Shown here piece by piece: positions 1 to 7,745 of a stretch of 64,000 bases of DNA. Each line of letters opens with the position of its first letter. The stretch's first letter is position 1. Source of the stretch: Anaeromyxobacter oryzae (GTDB lineage Bacteria > Myxococcota > Myxococcia > Myxococcales > Anaeromyxobacteraceae); the NCBI RefSeq assembly GCF_023169945.1, contig NZ_AP025591.1, positions 3,964,481 to 4,028,480 on the forward strand, written 5' to 3'. The notes beneath the pieces are model-generated. The model was not told the origin of the DNA. It saw only the letters and a program-made list of their open reading frames with translations, and made no database searches. A program made the position numbers and the translations under genes.

Positions 1-2665
1 GTTCGAGCCGCGGCGCGCGAACGGACACGCCGCCCTGACGGCGGCGGGCCCGTCCGCCGGCGCGGGACCGGACGCGGCGTTCCAGGCGAAGGTCGACCGG
101 CTGGTCCAGGCATACCGTGAGTACGGTCACCTCCGGGCGCGGCTCGACCCGCTCGGCCTGGTCCGTCCCGCCGAGCCGTTCACGCTCGAGCAGTTCGGCC
201 TCTCGCCGTCCGACCTCGACCGGCCCTCCTCCGATCCGGAGGGGCGCGGAGATCGGACGCTCCGCGATCTCGTCTCGCGCCTCGAGGAGACTTACTGCCG
301 GACGCTCGGCGTCGAGCTCGCCCACATCCACGACCAGGACCTGCGCGGCTGGCTCGAGGCGCGGATGGAGCGGACCAGGAACCGGCTCCCGCTCGCGCCG
401 GGCGTGAAGAAGCTCCTCCTCGAGAAGATCCTCCAGGCCGAGAGCCTCGAGCAGTTCCTCGGGACGCGGTTCCTCGGCGCGAAGCGCTTCAGCGTCGAGG
501 GCGCCGAGGGCTTCCTCGCGCTCCTCGAGTTCCTCGTCGATCGCGCGACCGGGCACGGCGTGCGGAACGTCGTCATCGGGATGGCGCACCGCGGCCGGCT
601 CAACGTCCTCGCGAACATCGTCGGCAAGCCGCTCGAGCAGATCTTCGCCGAGTTCCGCGACAACGCGATCATCAACGCCGCCGGCGGCGACGTGAAGTAC
701 CACCTCGGCTACTCCAGCGATCGGGAGACGCCGGACGGCGTCCTCGTCCACCTCTCGCTGTCCTTCAACCCGAGCCACCTCGAGTGGATCGACCCCGTCG
801 TGCAGGGCCGCGTCCGGGCGAAGCAGGACCGCTACCAGGACTTCGACAGGCTCCGGTCGCTGCCGGTGCTGGTCCACGGCGACGCGGCGTTCGCGGGGCA
901 GGGGATCGTCGCCGAGATCCTGAACATGTCGCAGCTCGAGGGCTACGCGGTCGGCGGGACGATCCACGTCATCGTGAACAACCAGGTCGGGTTCACGACC
1001 GCGCCGCGCGACGCGCGCTCGACGACGTACGCCACCGGGCCGGCGCGGATGCTCCAGATCCCGCTCATCCACGTGAACGGGGAGGACATCGAGGCGGTGG
1101 CGCAGGCCGTGCTGCTCGCGGTCGACTTCCGGATGCGCTTCCACCACGACGTGGTGATCGATCTCTGGGGCTACCGCCGGCACGGGCACAACGAGGGCGA
1201 CGAGCCGTCGTTCACGCAGCCGGTCATGTACCGGACGATCGCGCGGAAGCCGACGCTGCGCGCCGAGTACGCCGAGCAGCTCGTGAAGGAGGGCACGGCG
1301 ACCCCGGCCGAGGTCGAGGCGATGGCGACCGGCTACCGGCGCCGCCTCGAGGCGGCGTACCAGGCGTCCGCGAAGCTCGCGGTGCAGGCGGGCGCGCAGG
1401 CGATGACCGGGTTCTGGAAGCGGTACCGCGGCGGCCTCCTCGACCCTCGCGAGGAGCCGCGGACCGCGGTGAAGCTCGACGTCGTCCGCCACGCGGCGGA
1501 GGCGGTCACCCAGGTGCCGCAGGGCTTCGCGGTGCATCCCAAGCTCCAGAAGGTGCTCGAGGCGCGCGCGGAGATGGGGCGCGGGGCGCGCCCGCTCGAC
1601 TGGGGCATGGGCGAGGCGCTCGCGATCGCGACGCTCGCGCTCGACGGGACCCGGATCCGGCTCGTCGGCCAGGACGTCCGGCGCGGCACGTTCAGCCACC
1701 GCCACGCGGTGCTCTTCGACTACTCGACGGGCGTCCCCTACACGCCGCTCGCGCACCTGCGCGAGGGCCAGGGCACCGTCGAGGTCCGCGACAGCCTCCT
1801 CTCCGAGGCGGCCGCGCTCGGGTACGAGTACGGCTACAGCCTGGAGATGCCGGAGGCGCTCACGATCTGGGAGGCCCAGTTCGGCGACTTCGTGAACGCG
1901 GCGCAGGTGATCCTGGACCAGTTCCTCGCGTCCGGCGAGGCGAAGTGGAACCGGCTCTCCGGCCTGGTCCTGCTCCTGCCGCACGGGATGGAGGGGCAGG
2001 GGCCGGAGCACTCGTCGGCGCGGCTCGAGCGGTTCCTCGAGCTGTCGGTGGACGACAACTGGCGCGTCGTGAACCTCACCACGCCCGCGCAGTACTTCCA
2101 CGCGCTCCGGCGGCAGGTCGTGTCGCCGTGGCGAAAGCCGCTCGTGGTGATGTCGCCGAAGAGCCTGCTCCGGCACCCCCGCGCGGTCTCGTCCATCGAG
2201 GAGCTGGCACAGGGCGGCTTCCAGCCCGTGATCGCGGATCCGGTCGAGGACCCGGGAGAGATCACGCGGGTCGTCCTGTGCTCGGGCAAGGTCTACTACG
2301 ACCTGGTCGCGGCACGGGAGGCGTCGACGGCGCGCCACGTCGCGCTGGTCCGGGTCGAGGAGCTGTACCCGGTCCACCACGAGGCGATCCGCGACGCCGT
2401 CGCGAGGTTCCGGCCCGGCGTGGAGATCGTGTGGGCCCAGGAGGAGCCCGCGAACATGGGCGCGTGGGACTACGTCGACCTGCACCTCTCGCCGCGGCTG
2501 CCCCGGCCCCTCGAGCTCGTCTCGCGGCCGCCCTCGGCGAGCCCCGCGGTGGGCTCCATGACGCGCCACAAGCTCGAGCAGGAGCAGCTCGTCCGGCAGG
2601 CGCTCGGCGAGCCCATGCCCCGCACCCAGCGCGCGGAGACGCGCGCGGCCGCCCAGGAGCGGTAG
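1..2665 (+). CDS. sucA: 2-oxoglutarate dehydrogenase E1 component (5' truncated by window edge)
   Basis: ThDP-dependent decarboxylase of the 2-oxoglutarate dehydrogenase complex (TCA cycle, cytoplasm). The reading frame is already open at base 2 and stays open to the TAG at 2663-2665, giving 887 visible residues. Family members are about 930-950 aa, so a short N-terminal piece lies outside the window. Diagnostic stretches: MAHRGRLNVLANIVGK (near base 580), SFNPSHLEWIDPVVQG, and the ThDP/Mg segment GDAAFAGQG near base 885. The C-terminal half has the transketolase-like pyrimidine-binding region (GQDVRRGTFSHRHAVL) and the closing EEPANMGAWDYV. The E2 gene starts 8 bases downstream, so the two form one operon. 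An internal ATG at 365 is not the real start because homologous sequence continues upstream of it. No E3 (lpd) gene is visible nearby. Confidence 0.95.
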   Translation, partial: FEPRRANGHAALTAAGPSAGAGPDAAFQAKVDRLVQAYREYGHLRARLDPLGLVRPAEPFTLEQFGLSPSDLDRPSSDPEGRGDRTLRDLVSRLEETYCRTLGVELAHIHDQDLRGWLEARMERTRNRLPLAPGVKKLLLEKILQAESLEQFLGTRFLGAKRFSVEGAEGFLALLEFLVDRATGHGVRNVVIGMAHRGRLNVLANIVGKPLEQIFAEFRDNAIINAAGGDVKYHLGYSSDRETPDGVLVHLSLSFNPSHLEWIDPVVQGRVRAKQDRYQDFDRLRSLPVLVHGDAAFAGQGIVAEILNMSQLEGYAVGGTIHVIVNNQVGFTTAPRDARSTTYATGPARMLQIPLIHVNGEDIEAVAQAVLLAVDFRMRFHHDVVIDLWGYRRHGHNEGDEPSFTQPVMYRTIARKPTLRAEYAEQLVKEGTATPAEVEAMATGYRRRLEAAYQASAKLAVQAGAQAMTGFWKRYRGGLLDPREEPRTAVKLDVVRHAAEAVTQVPQGFAVHPKLQKVLEARAEMGRGARPLDWGMGEALAIATLALDGTRIRLVGQDVRRGTFSHRHAVLFDYSTGVPYTPLAHLREGQGTVEVRDSLLSEAAALGYEYGYSLEMPEALTIWEAQFGDFVNAAQVILDQFLASGEAKWNRLSGLVLLLPHGMEGQGPEHSSARLERFLELSVDDNWRVVNLTTPAQYFHALRRQVVSPWRKPLVVMSPKSLLRHPRAVSSIEELAQGGFQPVIADPVEDPGEITRVVLCSGKVYYDLVAAREASTARHVALVRVEELYPVHHEAIRDAVARFRPGVEIVWAQEEPANMGAWDYVDLHLSPRLPRPLELVSRPPSASPAVGSMTRHKLEQEQLVRQALGEPMPRTQRAETRAAAQER

Positions 2666-2673
2666 CGAACCCC

Positions 2674-4017
2674 ATGTCCATCCAGCTCAAGGTCCCGTCC
2701 CTCGGCGAGTCGGTGACGCAGGCGACGATCGGCGCGTGGCTCAAGAAGGAGGGCGAGCCGGTCCAGCTCGACGAGCCGCTCGTGGAGGTCGAGAGCGAGA
2801 AGGCCACCGTCGCCGTCCCGGCGCCCGCGGCCGGCGTTCTCCGGAAGGTGCTGAAGGCGAGCGGGGACACGGTCGCGGTGGGCGAGGTGATCGCCGAGCT
2901 CGACGCCGCCTCGTCCCAGGACGCCGCGTCGCCGTTCGGCTCCGGGCCGCTCCCGGGCGGCGTCCGGCCGGCGGGGCGGGACGACGCCGCCACCGCGGCG
3001 CGCGACCCGCGCGCGACCCAGGGCCTCGGGGGCGCGAACGGCGTCCGCGCGGGCGCCGGCGGCCGTCCCGCCGCGGTGCCGCTGGAGGCGCCGGGCGCGG
3101 CCGCGGCGAACGCACCCGCGCCGCGCCGGGCGCCGCCGTCGGCGCGGCGCCTCATGGCGGAGGCCGGCGTCGCCGAGGGCGTCGTGGCCGGGAGCGGTCC
3201 CGGCGGGCAGATCCGGAAGGAGGACGTCGTCCGGGCGCTGGAGGCACGCGCGCCGGCGCCGTCCGCGCCGCCGGCTCCGGCCCCGGTGCAGGCCCCCGGG
3301 AAGGACGGCGCGGCGGCGCGGGAGCGCGTCGTCCCGATGACGCCGCTCAGGAAGACCGTCGCGCGCCGGCTCGTCGAGGCGCAGCACACGGCGGCGATCC
3401 TCACGACCTTCAACGAGGTCGACATGTCGCGCGTGCTCGCGCTGCGGGAGAAGCACGGCGAGAGCTTCCTCGCGCGCCATGGCGTGAAGCTCGGGTTCAT
3501 GTCCTTCTTCGTGAAGGCGGCGGTCGAGGGGCTGCGCGCTTTTCCAGGCGTGAACGCGGAGATCCGCGGCGACGCCGTCGTCTACAAGGACCACTACGAC
3601 ATCGGCGTGGCGGTCGGCGGCGGCAAGGGGCTCGTCGTGCCGGTGGTGCGCGACGCCGACGCGCTCTCGTTCGCCCAGGTCGAGAAGGCCATCGGCGAGC
3701 TCGCGAAGAAGGCGAAGGAGAACCGCATCACGATGGACGACCTCGCCGGCGGGACCTTCACCATCTCGAACGGCGGCATCTATGGGTCGCTCCTCTCGAC
3801 GCCCATCCTGAACCCGCCGCAGTCCGGCATCCTCGGGCTGCACAAGATCGAGAAGCGCGCCGTGGTCGGCGAGGGCGACCAGATCGCCGTCCGGCCCATG
3901 ATGTACGTCGCGCTCTCCTACGACCACCGGCTCGTGGACGGCCGCGAGGCCGTGAGCTTCCTCGTGAAGGTGAAGGAGTGCATCGAGGACCCGGAGCGCA
4001 TCCTGCTCGAGGTGTGA
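2674..4017 (+). CDS. sucB: Dihydrolipoyllysine-residue succinyltransferase, E2 of 2-oxoglutarate dehydrogenase
   Basis: Transfers the succinyl group from lipoamide to CoA and forms the core of the 2-oxoglutarate dehydrogenase complex. The 447-residue product has the standard order. An N-terminal lipoyl domain (residues 1-75) carries the lipoylated Lys43 in VESEKATV. An Ala/Pro/Gly-rich linker follows, then a peripheral-subunit-binding domain (about 150-190, PPSARRLMAEAGV...GQIRKEDVVRAL), a second Ala/Pro linker, and the catalytic acyltransferase domain ending in SYDHRLVDGREAVSFL with the HxxxDG active site. The ATG at 2674 gives the canonical MSIQLKVPSLGESVT start. It lies 8 bases after sucA, and its stop overlaps the next gene's GTG. 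Pairing with sucA supports succinyl rather than acetyl specificity. Confidence 0.95.
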   Translation: MSIQLKVPSLGESVTQATIGAWLKKEGEPVQLDEPLVEVESEKATVAVPAPAAGVLRKVLKASGDTVAVGEVIAELDAASSQDAASPFGSGPLPGGVRPAGRDDAATAARDPRATQGLGGANGVRAGAGGRPAAVPLEAPGAAAANAPAPRRAPPSARRLMAEAGVAEGVVAGSGPGGQIRKEDVVRALEARAPAPSAPPAPAPVQAPGKDGAAARERVVPMTPLRKTVARRLVEAQHTAAILTTFNEVDMSRVLALREKHGESFLARHGVKLGFMSFFVKAAVEGLRAFPGVNAEIRGDAVVYKDHYDIGVAVGGGKGLVVPVVRDADALSFAQVEKAIGELAKKAKENRITMDDLAGGTFTISNGGIYGSLLSTPILNPPQSGILGLHKIEKRAVVGEGDQIAVRPMMYVALSYDHRLVDGREAVSFLVKVKECIEDPERILLEV

Positions 4018-4646
4018 GCGTCCCCCTGCCGCCGCGCCTCGTGCGCTCCGCCGCCGACGTTCCCTCGGGCGCGACGCGGGTGTTCCTGCGCCGCTGGGCG
4101 GCGCGGACCTCGCATCTGCTCCAGGTCGGCTGCGGCGACGGCGAGGTCCTCGCACGGCTCGCCTGGAACGGCGTGGTGGTGTCGGGCGTGGAGGAGGATC
4201 CCGCCGCCGCGGCGGTCGCCCGGGCGCGCGGGCTCGACGTCGTGACCGGCGGGATCGAGGACGTCCGCGGCGGGCCGTTCGCGGTCGTGGCGCTCACCGG
4301 GGTCCTCCGCATGGCGCCATCGCTCGACGCGATGCTCCGGTCCGCGTGGCGGCTCCTCGACGACGGCGCGATCCTGCTCGTCGAGGACCTCGACCCCCGC
4401 CGCGCGGGCACCGTCGGGCACGCTGGCGTCGAGATCCGCGGGTTCGTCGCGGCGCGCTTCGACCTCATCGACTCGCGCGAGGTGCCCGCGCTGTATCGCC
4501 GGGTCGCGGCGCGGATCTCGGGCACGCCTCGGGATGGTCCGGGCGCGGCGAGCGCGGTCGCGGCGCTGCTCTGCGAGGAGCGGCGGCTCGTGCGCGCGGG
4601 GGTGATCCGCGCGGCCGGGCTCCGGCTCGTCGCCGTGAAGCGGTGA
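4014..4646 (+). CDS. Class I SAM-dependent methyltransferase-like protein
   Basis: A 210-residue protein with a Rossmann-type SAM-binding motif I (HLLQVGCGDGEVLARL, residues 34-49), an acidic residue at the end of beta-2 (SGVEEDP) and a motif-IV-like segment (FAVVALTGVLRMAPSLDAML). This matches small class I methyltransferases of the Methyltransf_11/25 type. The substrate cannot be told from sequence. The GTG at 4014 overlaps the sucB stop (GTGA), so it is translationally coupled to sucB and probably the last gene of the operon. The downstream gene is convergent, 19 bases away. The C-terminal part (residues 140-210) is Arg/Ala rich and not recognised. Confidence 0.6.
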   Translation: MSVPLPPRLVRSAADVPSGATRVFLRRWAARTSHLLQVGCGDGEVLARLAWNGVVVSGVEEDPAAAAVARARGLDVVTGGIEDVRGGPFAVVALTGVLRMAPSLDAMLRSAWRLLDDGAILLVEDLDPRRAGTVGHAGVEIRGFVAARFDLIDSREVPALYRRVAARISGTPRDGPGAASAVAALLCEERRLVRAGVIRAAGLRLVAVKR

Positions 4647-4665
4647 GCGCGCGGCCCGGCCGGGA

Positions 4666-5436
4666 CTACTGCGCGCGCGCCGCGCGCTCGCCCGCGTCCG
4701 GCGCCGGTCGCTCCTCGCCCACGAGCGCGAGGAGCGTGAGCGCGTCGTGGACCGCGTGGCCGCCGAGGTCGTTGTTGAAGTAGACGTACGCGTCGCGGCG
4801 GCGCCGCGCCCACGCGAGGAGGTCCTCGGCGTAGGGCCGGAGCCCCTCCGCGCCGTAGCGGCCCGAGTACCGGCCGGTCGTGCCGTGGAACCGGAGGTAG
4901 CGCCAGCCGCCGGTGAGCCGCGGCGGGGACCGCGTCACGGCGTCGTGCTCGCAGAACGCCGCCCCGTGCCCGTCGAGCACGTCGCAGATCGCGTCCGCGT
5001 ACCAGGCCGGATCGCGGAACTCGAAGGCGTGGCGCCCCGGCGGCAGGCGGGAGAGGAAGTGGTCGAGCCGCTCCAGATCCGGCTTCATGTGCGGCGGGAG
5101 CTGCCAGAGCGTCGGGCCGAGCTTCTCCCGGAGGTGGACGACCGGGTGGTAGAACCGGCGGATTCCCTCGCCCGCGTCGAGGAGCCGCTTCATGTGCGTG
5201 AGGTAGCGCGAGCCCTTCACCGCGAAGACGAACCCGGCGGGCACGATGTCGTGCCAGCGCGCGACCGCGTCCGGCGACGGCAGCCGGTAGAAGGTCGCGT
5301 TCATCTCGACGGTGTCGAAGAAGCGGGCGTAGAGCGGCAGCCAGTTCCGCTGCGGGAAGCGGGGCGGGTAGAGGACGCCGCGCCAGTGGCGGTAGAGATA
5401 GCCGCTCGTGCCGATGCGCAGGCGCGCGGCGGTCAC
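4666..5436 (-). CDS. DUF72 family protein (YecE-like)
   Basis: A 256-residue protein of the DUF72/YecE family, a TIM-barrel-like fold with no settled function. Recognisable features are the N-terminal RIGTSGYLYRHWRGVLYPP, FFDTVEMNATFYRLPS, FVFAVKGSRYLTHMKRL, LGPTLWQLPPHMKPDL, AFEFRDPAWY, YLRFHGTTGRYSGRYG and the C-terminal VYFNNDLGGHAVHDAL. All of these are hallmark DUF72 blocks in the usual order. The GTG at 5436-5434 overlaps the stop of the upstream polymerase gene (GTGA), so the two are co-transcribed. That coupling links it to the LigD-type repair genes. A nucleic-acid-related role would be an inference only. Confidence 0.85.
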   Translation of the reverse strand: MTAARLRIGTSGYLYRHWRGVLYPPRFPQRNWLPLYARFFDTVEMNATFYRLPSPDAVARWHDIVPAGFVFAVKGSRYLTHMKRLLDAGEGIRRFYHPVVHLREKLGPTLWQLPPHMKPDLERLDHFLSRLPPGRHAFEFRDPAWYADAICDVLDGHGAAFCEHDAVTRSPPRLTGGWRYLRFHGTTGRYSGRYGAEGLRPYAEDLLAWARRRRDAYVYFNNDLGGHAVHDALTLLALVGEERPAPDAGERAARAQ

Positions 5437-6407
5437 GGCGAGACCCCGTCCGACGCGGCGCGTCCCGGCGCGGGCGCCCCGGACGCCACCGCGTCGCGGA
5501 GCGCCTTCGCGAGCGGCCGCGCCTCGTGGCGGTAGGCGCCCCACGGATCGGCGCCGAGCCGCGCGAGGCGGCGCGGGACGGTGCGGACCGTGAAGCGATC
5601 GGGGCGGAGGCGCGGGGAGAGCTCGTCCCAGGCGAGCGGCACGGAGACCGGCGCGCCCGGCCTCGCCCGCACCGCGAACGCCGCGACCGACGTGTTGGTC
5701 CGGTTGTTCCGGAGGTAGTCGACGAGGATCTTCCGCTCGCGCCCGGTCCGCGCGAACGACGCCGTGAAGGTCCGCGGATCGTGCTGGACGAGGAGCCCGG
5801 CGAGCCCGCGCGCGAAGGCGAGGCAGTCCTGCCAGCGCGCCGCGGGGACGAGCGGGGCGACGACGTGCAGGCCGGCGCCGCCGGTCGTCTTCACGAACGC
5901 GCCGAGCCCGAGCGTGCGGAGCGCCTCGCGGACGAGCCGGGCCGCCGTGACGACCGCGGAGAAGGGCACCTCCGGGCCGGGATCGAGGTCGAGCACGATC
6001 CGGTCCGGCTCCTCCAGGCGATCCGTCGTCGAGTTCCACGTGTGCAGCTCGAGCACGTCCATCTGGACGAGGGACAGGAGCGCCTCGGCCGTGTCGACGA
6101 CGAGGTACTCGCCGGTCTTGGTCTTCTCGCGGATCGCGACGCGCCGGACCGCGGCGGGCGCCCACTGCTTCGAGTGCTTCATGAAGCGGCACTCGCCCAG
6201 GAGGCCCTCGGGGCAGTGGTAGAGCGTGAGCGGCCGGCCGGCGAGGTGCGGGAGCATCGCCGGCGCGACCTCGGCGTAGTAGCGCGCGACGTCGGCCTTC
6301 GTGAGGCCGGGGTCGGGAAACATCACGCGGTCCGGGTGCGTGATGCGGACGCCGCCGATCTCGATCGCCGGCTCGGTGGAGGAGCGGGGGCGGGCCGGCC
6401 CCCTCAC
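5433..6407 (-). CDS. ligD: LigD-type primase-polymerase (POL) domain protein, separated from its ligase half
   Basis: Archaeo-eukaryotic-primase-like polymerase of the bacterial non-homologous end-joining enzyme LigD. It fills or extends broken DNA ends, often with ribonucleotides. Family blocks are clear: GVRITHPDRVMFPDPGLTK, GRPLTLYHCPEG, FMKHSKQW, the metal-binding DLDPGPE, VKTTGGAGLHVVAPL, and near the C-terminus ILVDYLRNNRTNTSVAA. The GTG at 6407 gives 324 residues, a normal size for a stand-alone POL domain. The frame stays open upstream through three tandem repeats, however, and is offset from the ligase frame at 6599-7696. It is therefore either the 3' half of a frameshifted LIG-POL gene or a separately translated protein. 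It is coupled to the DUF72 gene by a GTGA overlap. Confidence 0.8.
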   Translation of the reverse strand: MRGPARPRSSTEPAIEIGGVRITHPDRVMFPDPGLTKADVARYYAEVAPAMLPHLAGRPLTLYHCPEGLLGECRFMKHSKQWAPAAVRRVAIREKTKTGEYLVVDTAEALLSLVQMDVLELHTWNSTTDRLEEPDRIVLDLDPGPEVPFSAVVTAARLVREALRTLGLGAFVKTTGGAGLHVVAPLVPAARWQDCLAFARGLAGLLVQHDPRTFTASFARTGRERKILVDYLRNNRTNTSVAAFAVRARPGAPVSVPLAWDELSPRLRPDRFTVRTVPRRLARLGADPWGAYRHEARPLAKALRDAVASGAPAPGRAASDGVSP

Positions 6408-6437
6408 CCTGTCCCTCTCCCCCGGGGGGGGAGAGGG
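6399..6437. repeat. REP-like palindrome, copy A
   Basis: C-rich arm CCCTCTCCCCC meets G-rich arm GGGGGGGAGAGGGG, preceded by CCCCTCACCCTGTC. This is the same element type as at 6654-6702 and 32777-32819. It lies at the polymerase-side edge of the tandem repeats and contains the candidate GTG start (6407-6405) of the polymerase. Confidence 0.7.
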
Positions 6438-6665
6438 GAGACGTTCACTCGAGGTGGTCTTCGCCTTCCGGGTCGAGGTCGCGCTCGCGGTCGACCGAGG
6501 TCCTCCCTGTTCGGGGAGACGTTCACTCGAGGTGGCCTTCGGCTTCGCGGTCGAAGCCGCGCTCGACCGAGGTCCTCCCTCTCCCGGGAGACGTTCACTC
6601 AAGGTGGTCTTCGCCTTCCGGGCCGAGGTGGCGTTCGCGGTCGACCGAGGTCCTCCCTCTCCCCC
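6438..6665. repeat. Three tandem 78/72/78-bp repeats in the LigD linker
   Basis: Three head-to-tail copies start at 6438, 6516 and 6588, each beginning GAGACGTTCACTC and ending in the CGAGGTCCTCCCT block. Their lengths are 78, 72 and about 78 bp, all multiples of three. In the polymerase frame (minus strand) each copy encodes a 24-26-residue Ser/Thr/Arg/Lys/Pro-rich unit of the type GGPRSTAxATSxRKAKTT. The third copy has TCAAGG where the others have TCGAGG, which creates the stop codon that ends the ligase frame at 6599. Palindromic elements flank the array on both sides. Confidence 0.85.
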
Positions 6666-7696
6666 CGCGCGAGCGGGGGGAGAGGGCCGGGGTGAGGGGG
6701 GGCGTCGGCGCTCGTGGCCCGCTCCCGCACGACCTCCTCCGCGCGCTTGTCGTCGCGGAGCCCCTGGAACGACGGGTGCCGGATCTTGCCGTCCTTCGTC
6801 CACTCCGTGAACGAGACCTCCCCGACGAGCACCGGCTTCACCCAGTGCGCGTTCCGTCCGAGCCACCCCCGCGGCTCGGGCGTGAACGGCGGGTCCGGCT
6901 GCTCGAGCTTCTCGAGCCGGGCGCGCAGCGCCCGGGCGCCCTCGTTCGTGAAGCCGGTCCCGACCTTGCCGGCGAACCGGAGCGCGCGGCCCTCGTAGGC
7001 GCCGACGAGGAGCGCACCGATCCCCTCGCGCGCCGCGCCCTCCGGATCCGTGAAGCCCCCGATGACGAGCTCCTGCCGCGCGACGCACTTGGCCTTCACC
7101 CAGACCGTGTTCCGCCCGGGCCGGTACGGCGCGTCGGCGCGCTTCGAGACGATCCCCTCGAGCCCGAGGCGGCACGCCTCGCGGAGGGTCGCCGCGCCGT
7201 CCGCGGTCACGTGCGGCGCGTATCGGACGAGCCCGCGCCCCTCCCCGAGGAGCCGCTCGAGCGCGGCCTTCCGCTCGAGGAGCGGGCGCCCGGAGAGCTC
7301 CTCGCCGTCGAGGTGGAGCAGGTCGAAGACGAAGTAGACGAGGCTGCGCCGGCCGCCCGAGAACGCGTTCTGCAGCGCCTGGAAGCTCGTCCGGCCGTCG
7401 GGCAGCACCGCCGCGACCTCGCCGTCGAGGAGGGCGCGGCGCGCGGGCAGCGCCTCCACGGCGCGCGCGACCTCCGGGAACTGCGCGGTCCAGTCCTTTC
7501 CCCGGCGGCTCCACAGCGTCGCGCGCCCGCGCTCGAGCGCGGCGCCGATGCGGTACCCGTCGTACTTCACCTCGTGGACCCAGCCATCACCCGCCGGCGG
7601 CTCCGCGACGAGCGTCGCGAGCTGGGCGCGATAGGCCGGGGCGGGCGCGCGGGGGGCCACGCCCGAACGGTCGGCACGTACGCGGGGTGTGCGCAA
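6599..7696 (-). CDS. ligD: ATP-dependent DNA ligase domain of a LigD-type protein
   Basis: ATP-dependent DNA ligase that seals nicks during double-strand-break repair. The adenylated lysine is Lys44 in HEVKYDGYRIGA. Other nucleotidyltransferase motifs follow: LLDGEVAAVLPDG, LVYFVFDLLHLDG, GLEGIVSKRADAPY, and VWVKAKC. An OB-fold follows (GGFTDPEG...LLVGAYEG...GKVGTGF...EVSFTEWTKDGKIRHPSFQGLRDDK). The domain ends near base 6735; the last ~40 residues (PHPGPLPPLARGERE...) come from the palindrome and repeats and are unlikely to be functional. The start given is TTG 7696; GTG 7660 is an alternative and neither has a clear Shine-Dalgarno. The polymerase half lies downstream in another frame. No Ku gene is in the window. 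Confidence 0.85.
   Translation of the reverse strand: MRTPRVRADRSGVAPRAPAPAYRAQLATLVAEPPAGDGWVHEVKYDGYRIGAALERGRATLWSRRGKDWTAQFPEVARAVEALPARRALLDGEVAAVLPDGRTSFQALQNAFSGGRRSLVYFVFDLLHLDGEELSGRPLLERKAALERLLGEGRGLVRYAPHVTADGAATLREACRLGLEGIVSKRADAPYRPGRNTVWVKAKCVARQELVIGGFTDPEGAAREGIGALLVGAYEGRALRFAGKVGTGFTNEGARALRARLEKLEQPDPPFTPEPRGWLGRNAHWVKPVLVGEVSFTEWTKDGKIRHPSFQGLRDDKRAEEVVRERATSADAPPHPGPLPPLARGEREDLGRPRTPPRPGRRRPP
6654..6702. repeat. REP-like palindrome, copy B
   Basis: CCCTCTCCCCCC, a short loop, then GGGGGGAGAGGG followed by CCGGGGTGAGGGGG. The hairpin and its flank match copy C at 32777-32819 almost base for base. It sits at the ligase-side edge of the LigD linker. A non-multiple-of-three insertion here would explain why the ligase and polymerase halves are in different frames. 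Confidence 0.75.
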
Positions 7697-7745
7697 CCCC
7701 GGGTGGCGGGCCGCCGGGTGGGCAGCCGCTCCCGGGTGCGGCCGC

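Noticed and set aside
784..2673. Very long open frame running through sucA in the same frame as sucB
   Set aside because: The upstream part is an Arg/Pro/Gly-rich shadow of sucA caused by GC-rich codon positions. sucB begins at ATG 2674 with the family N-terminus.
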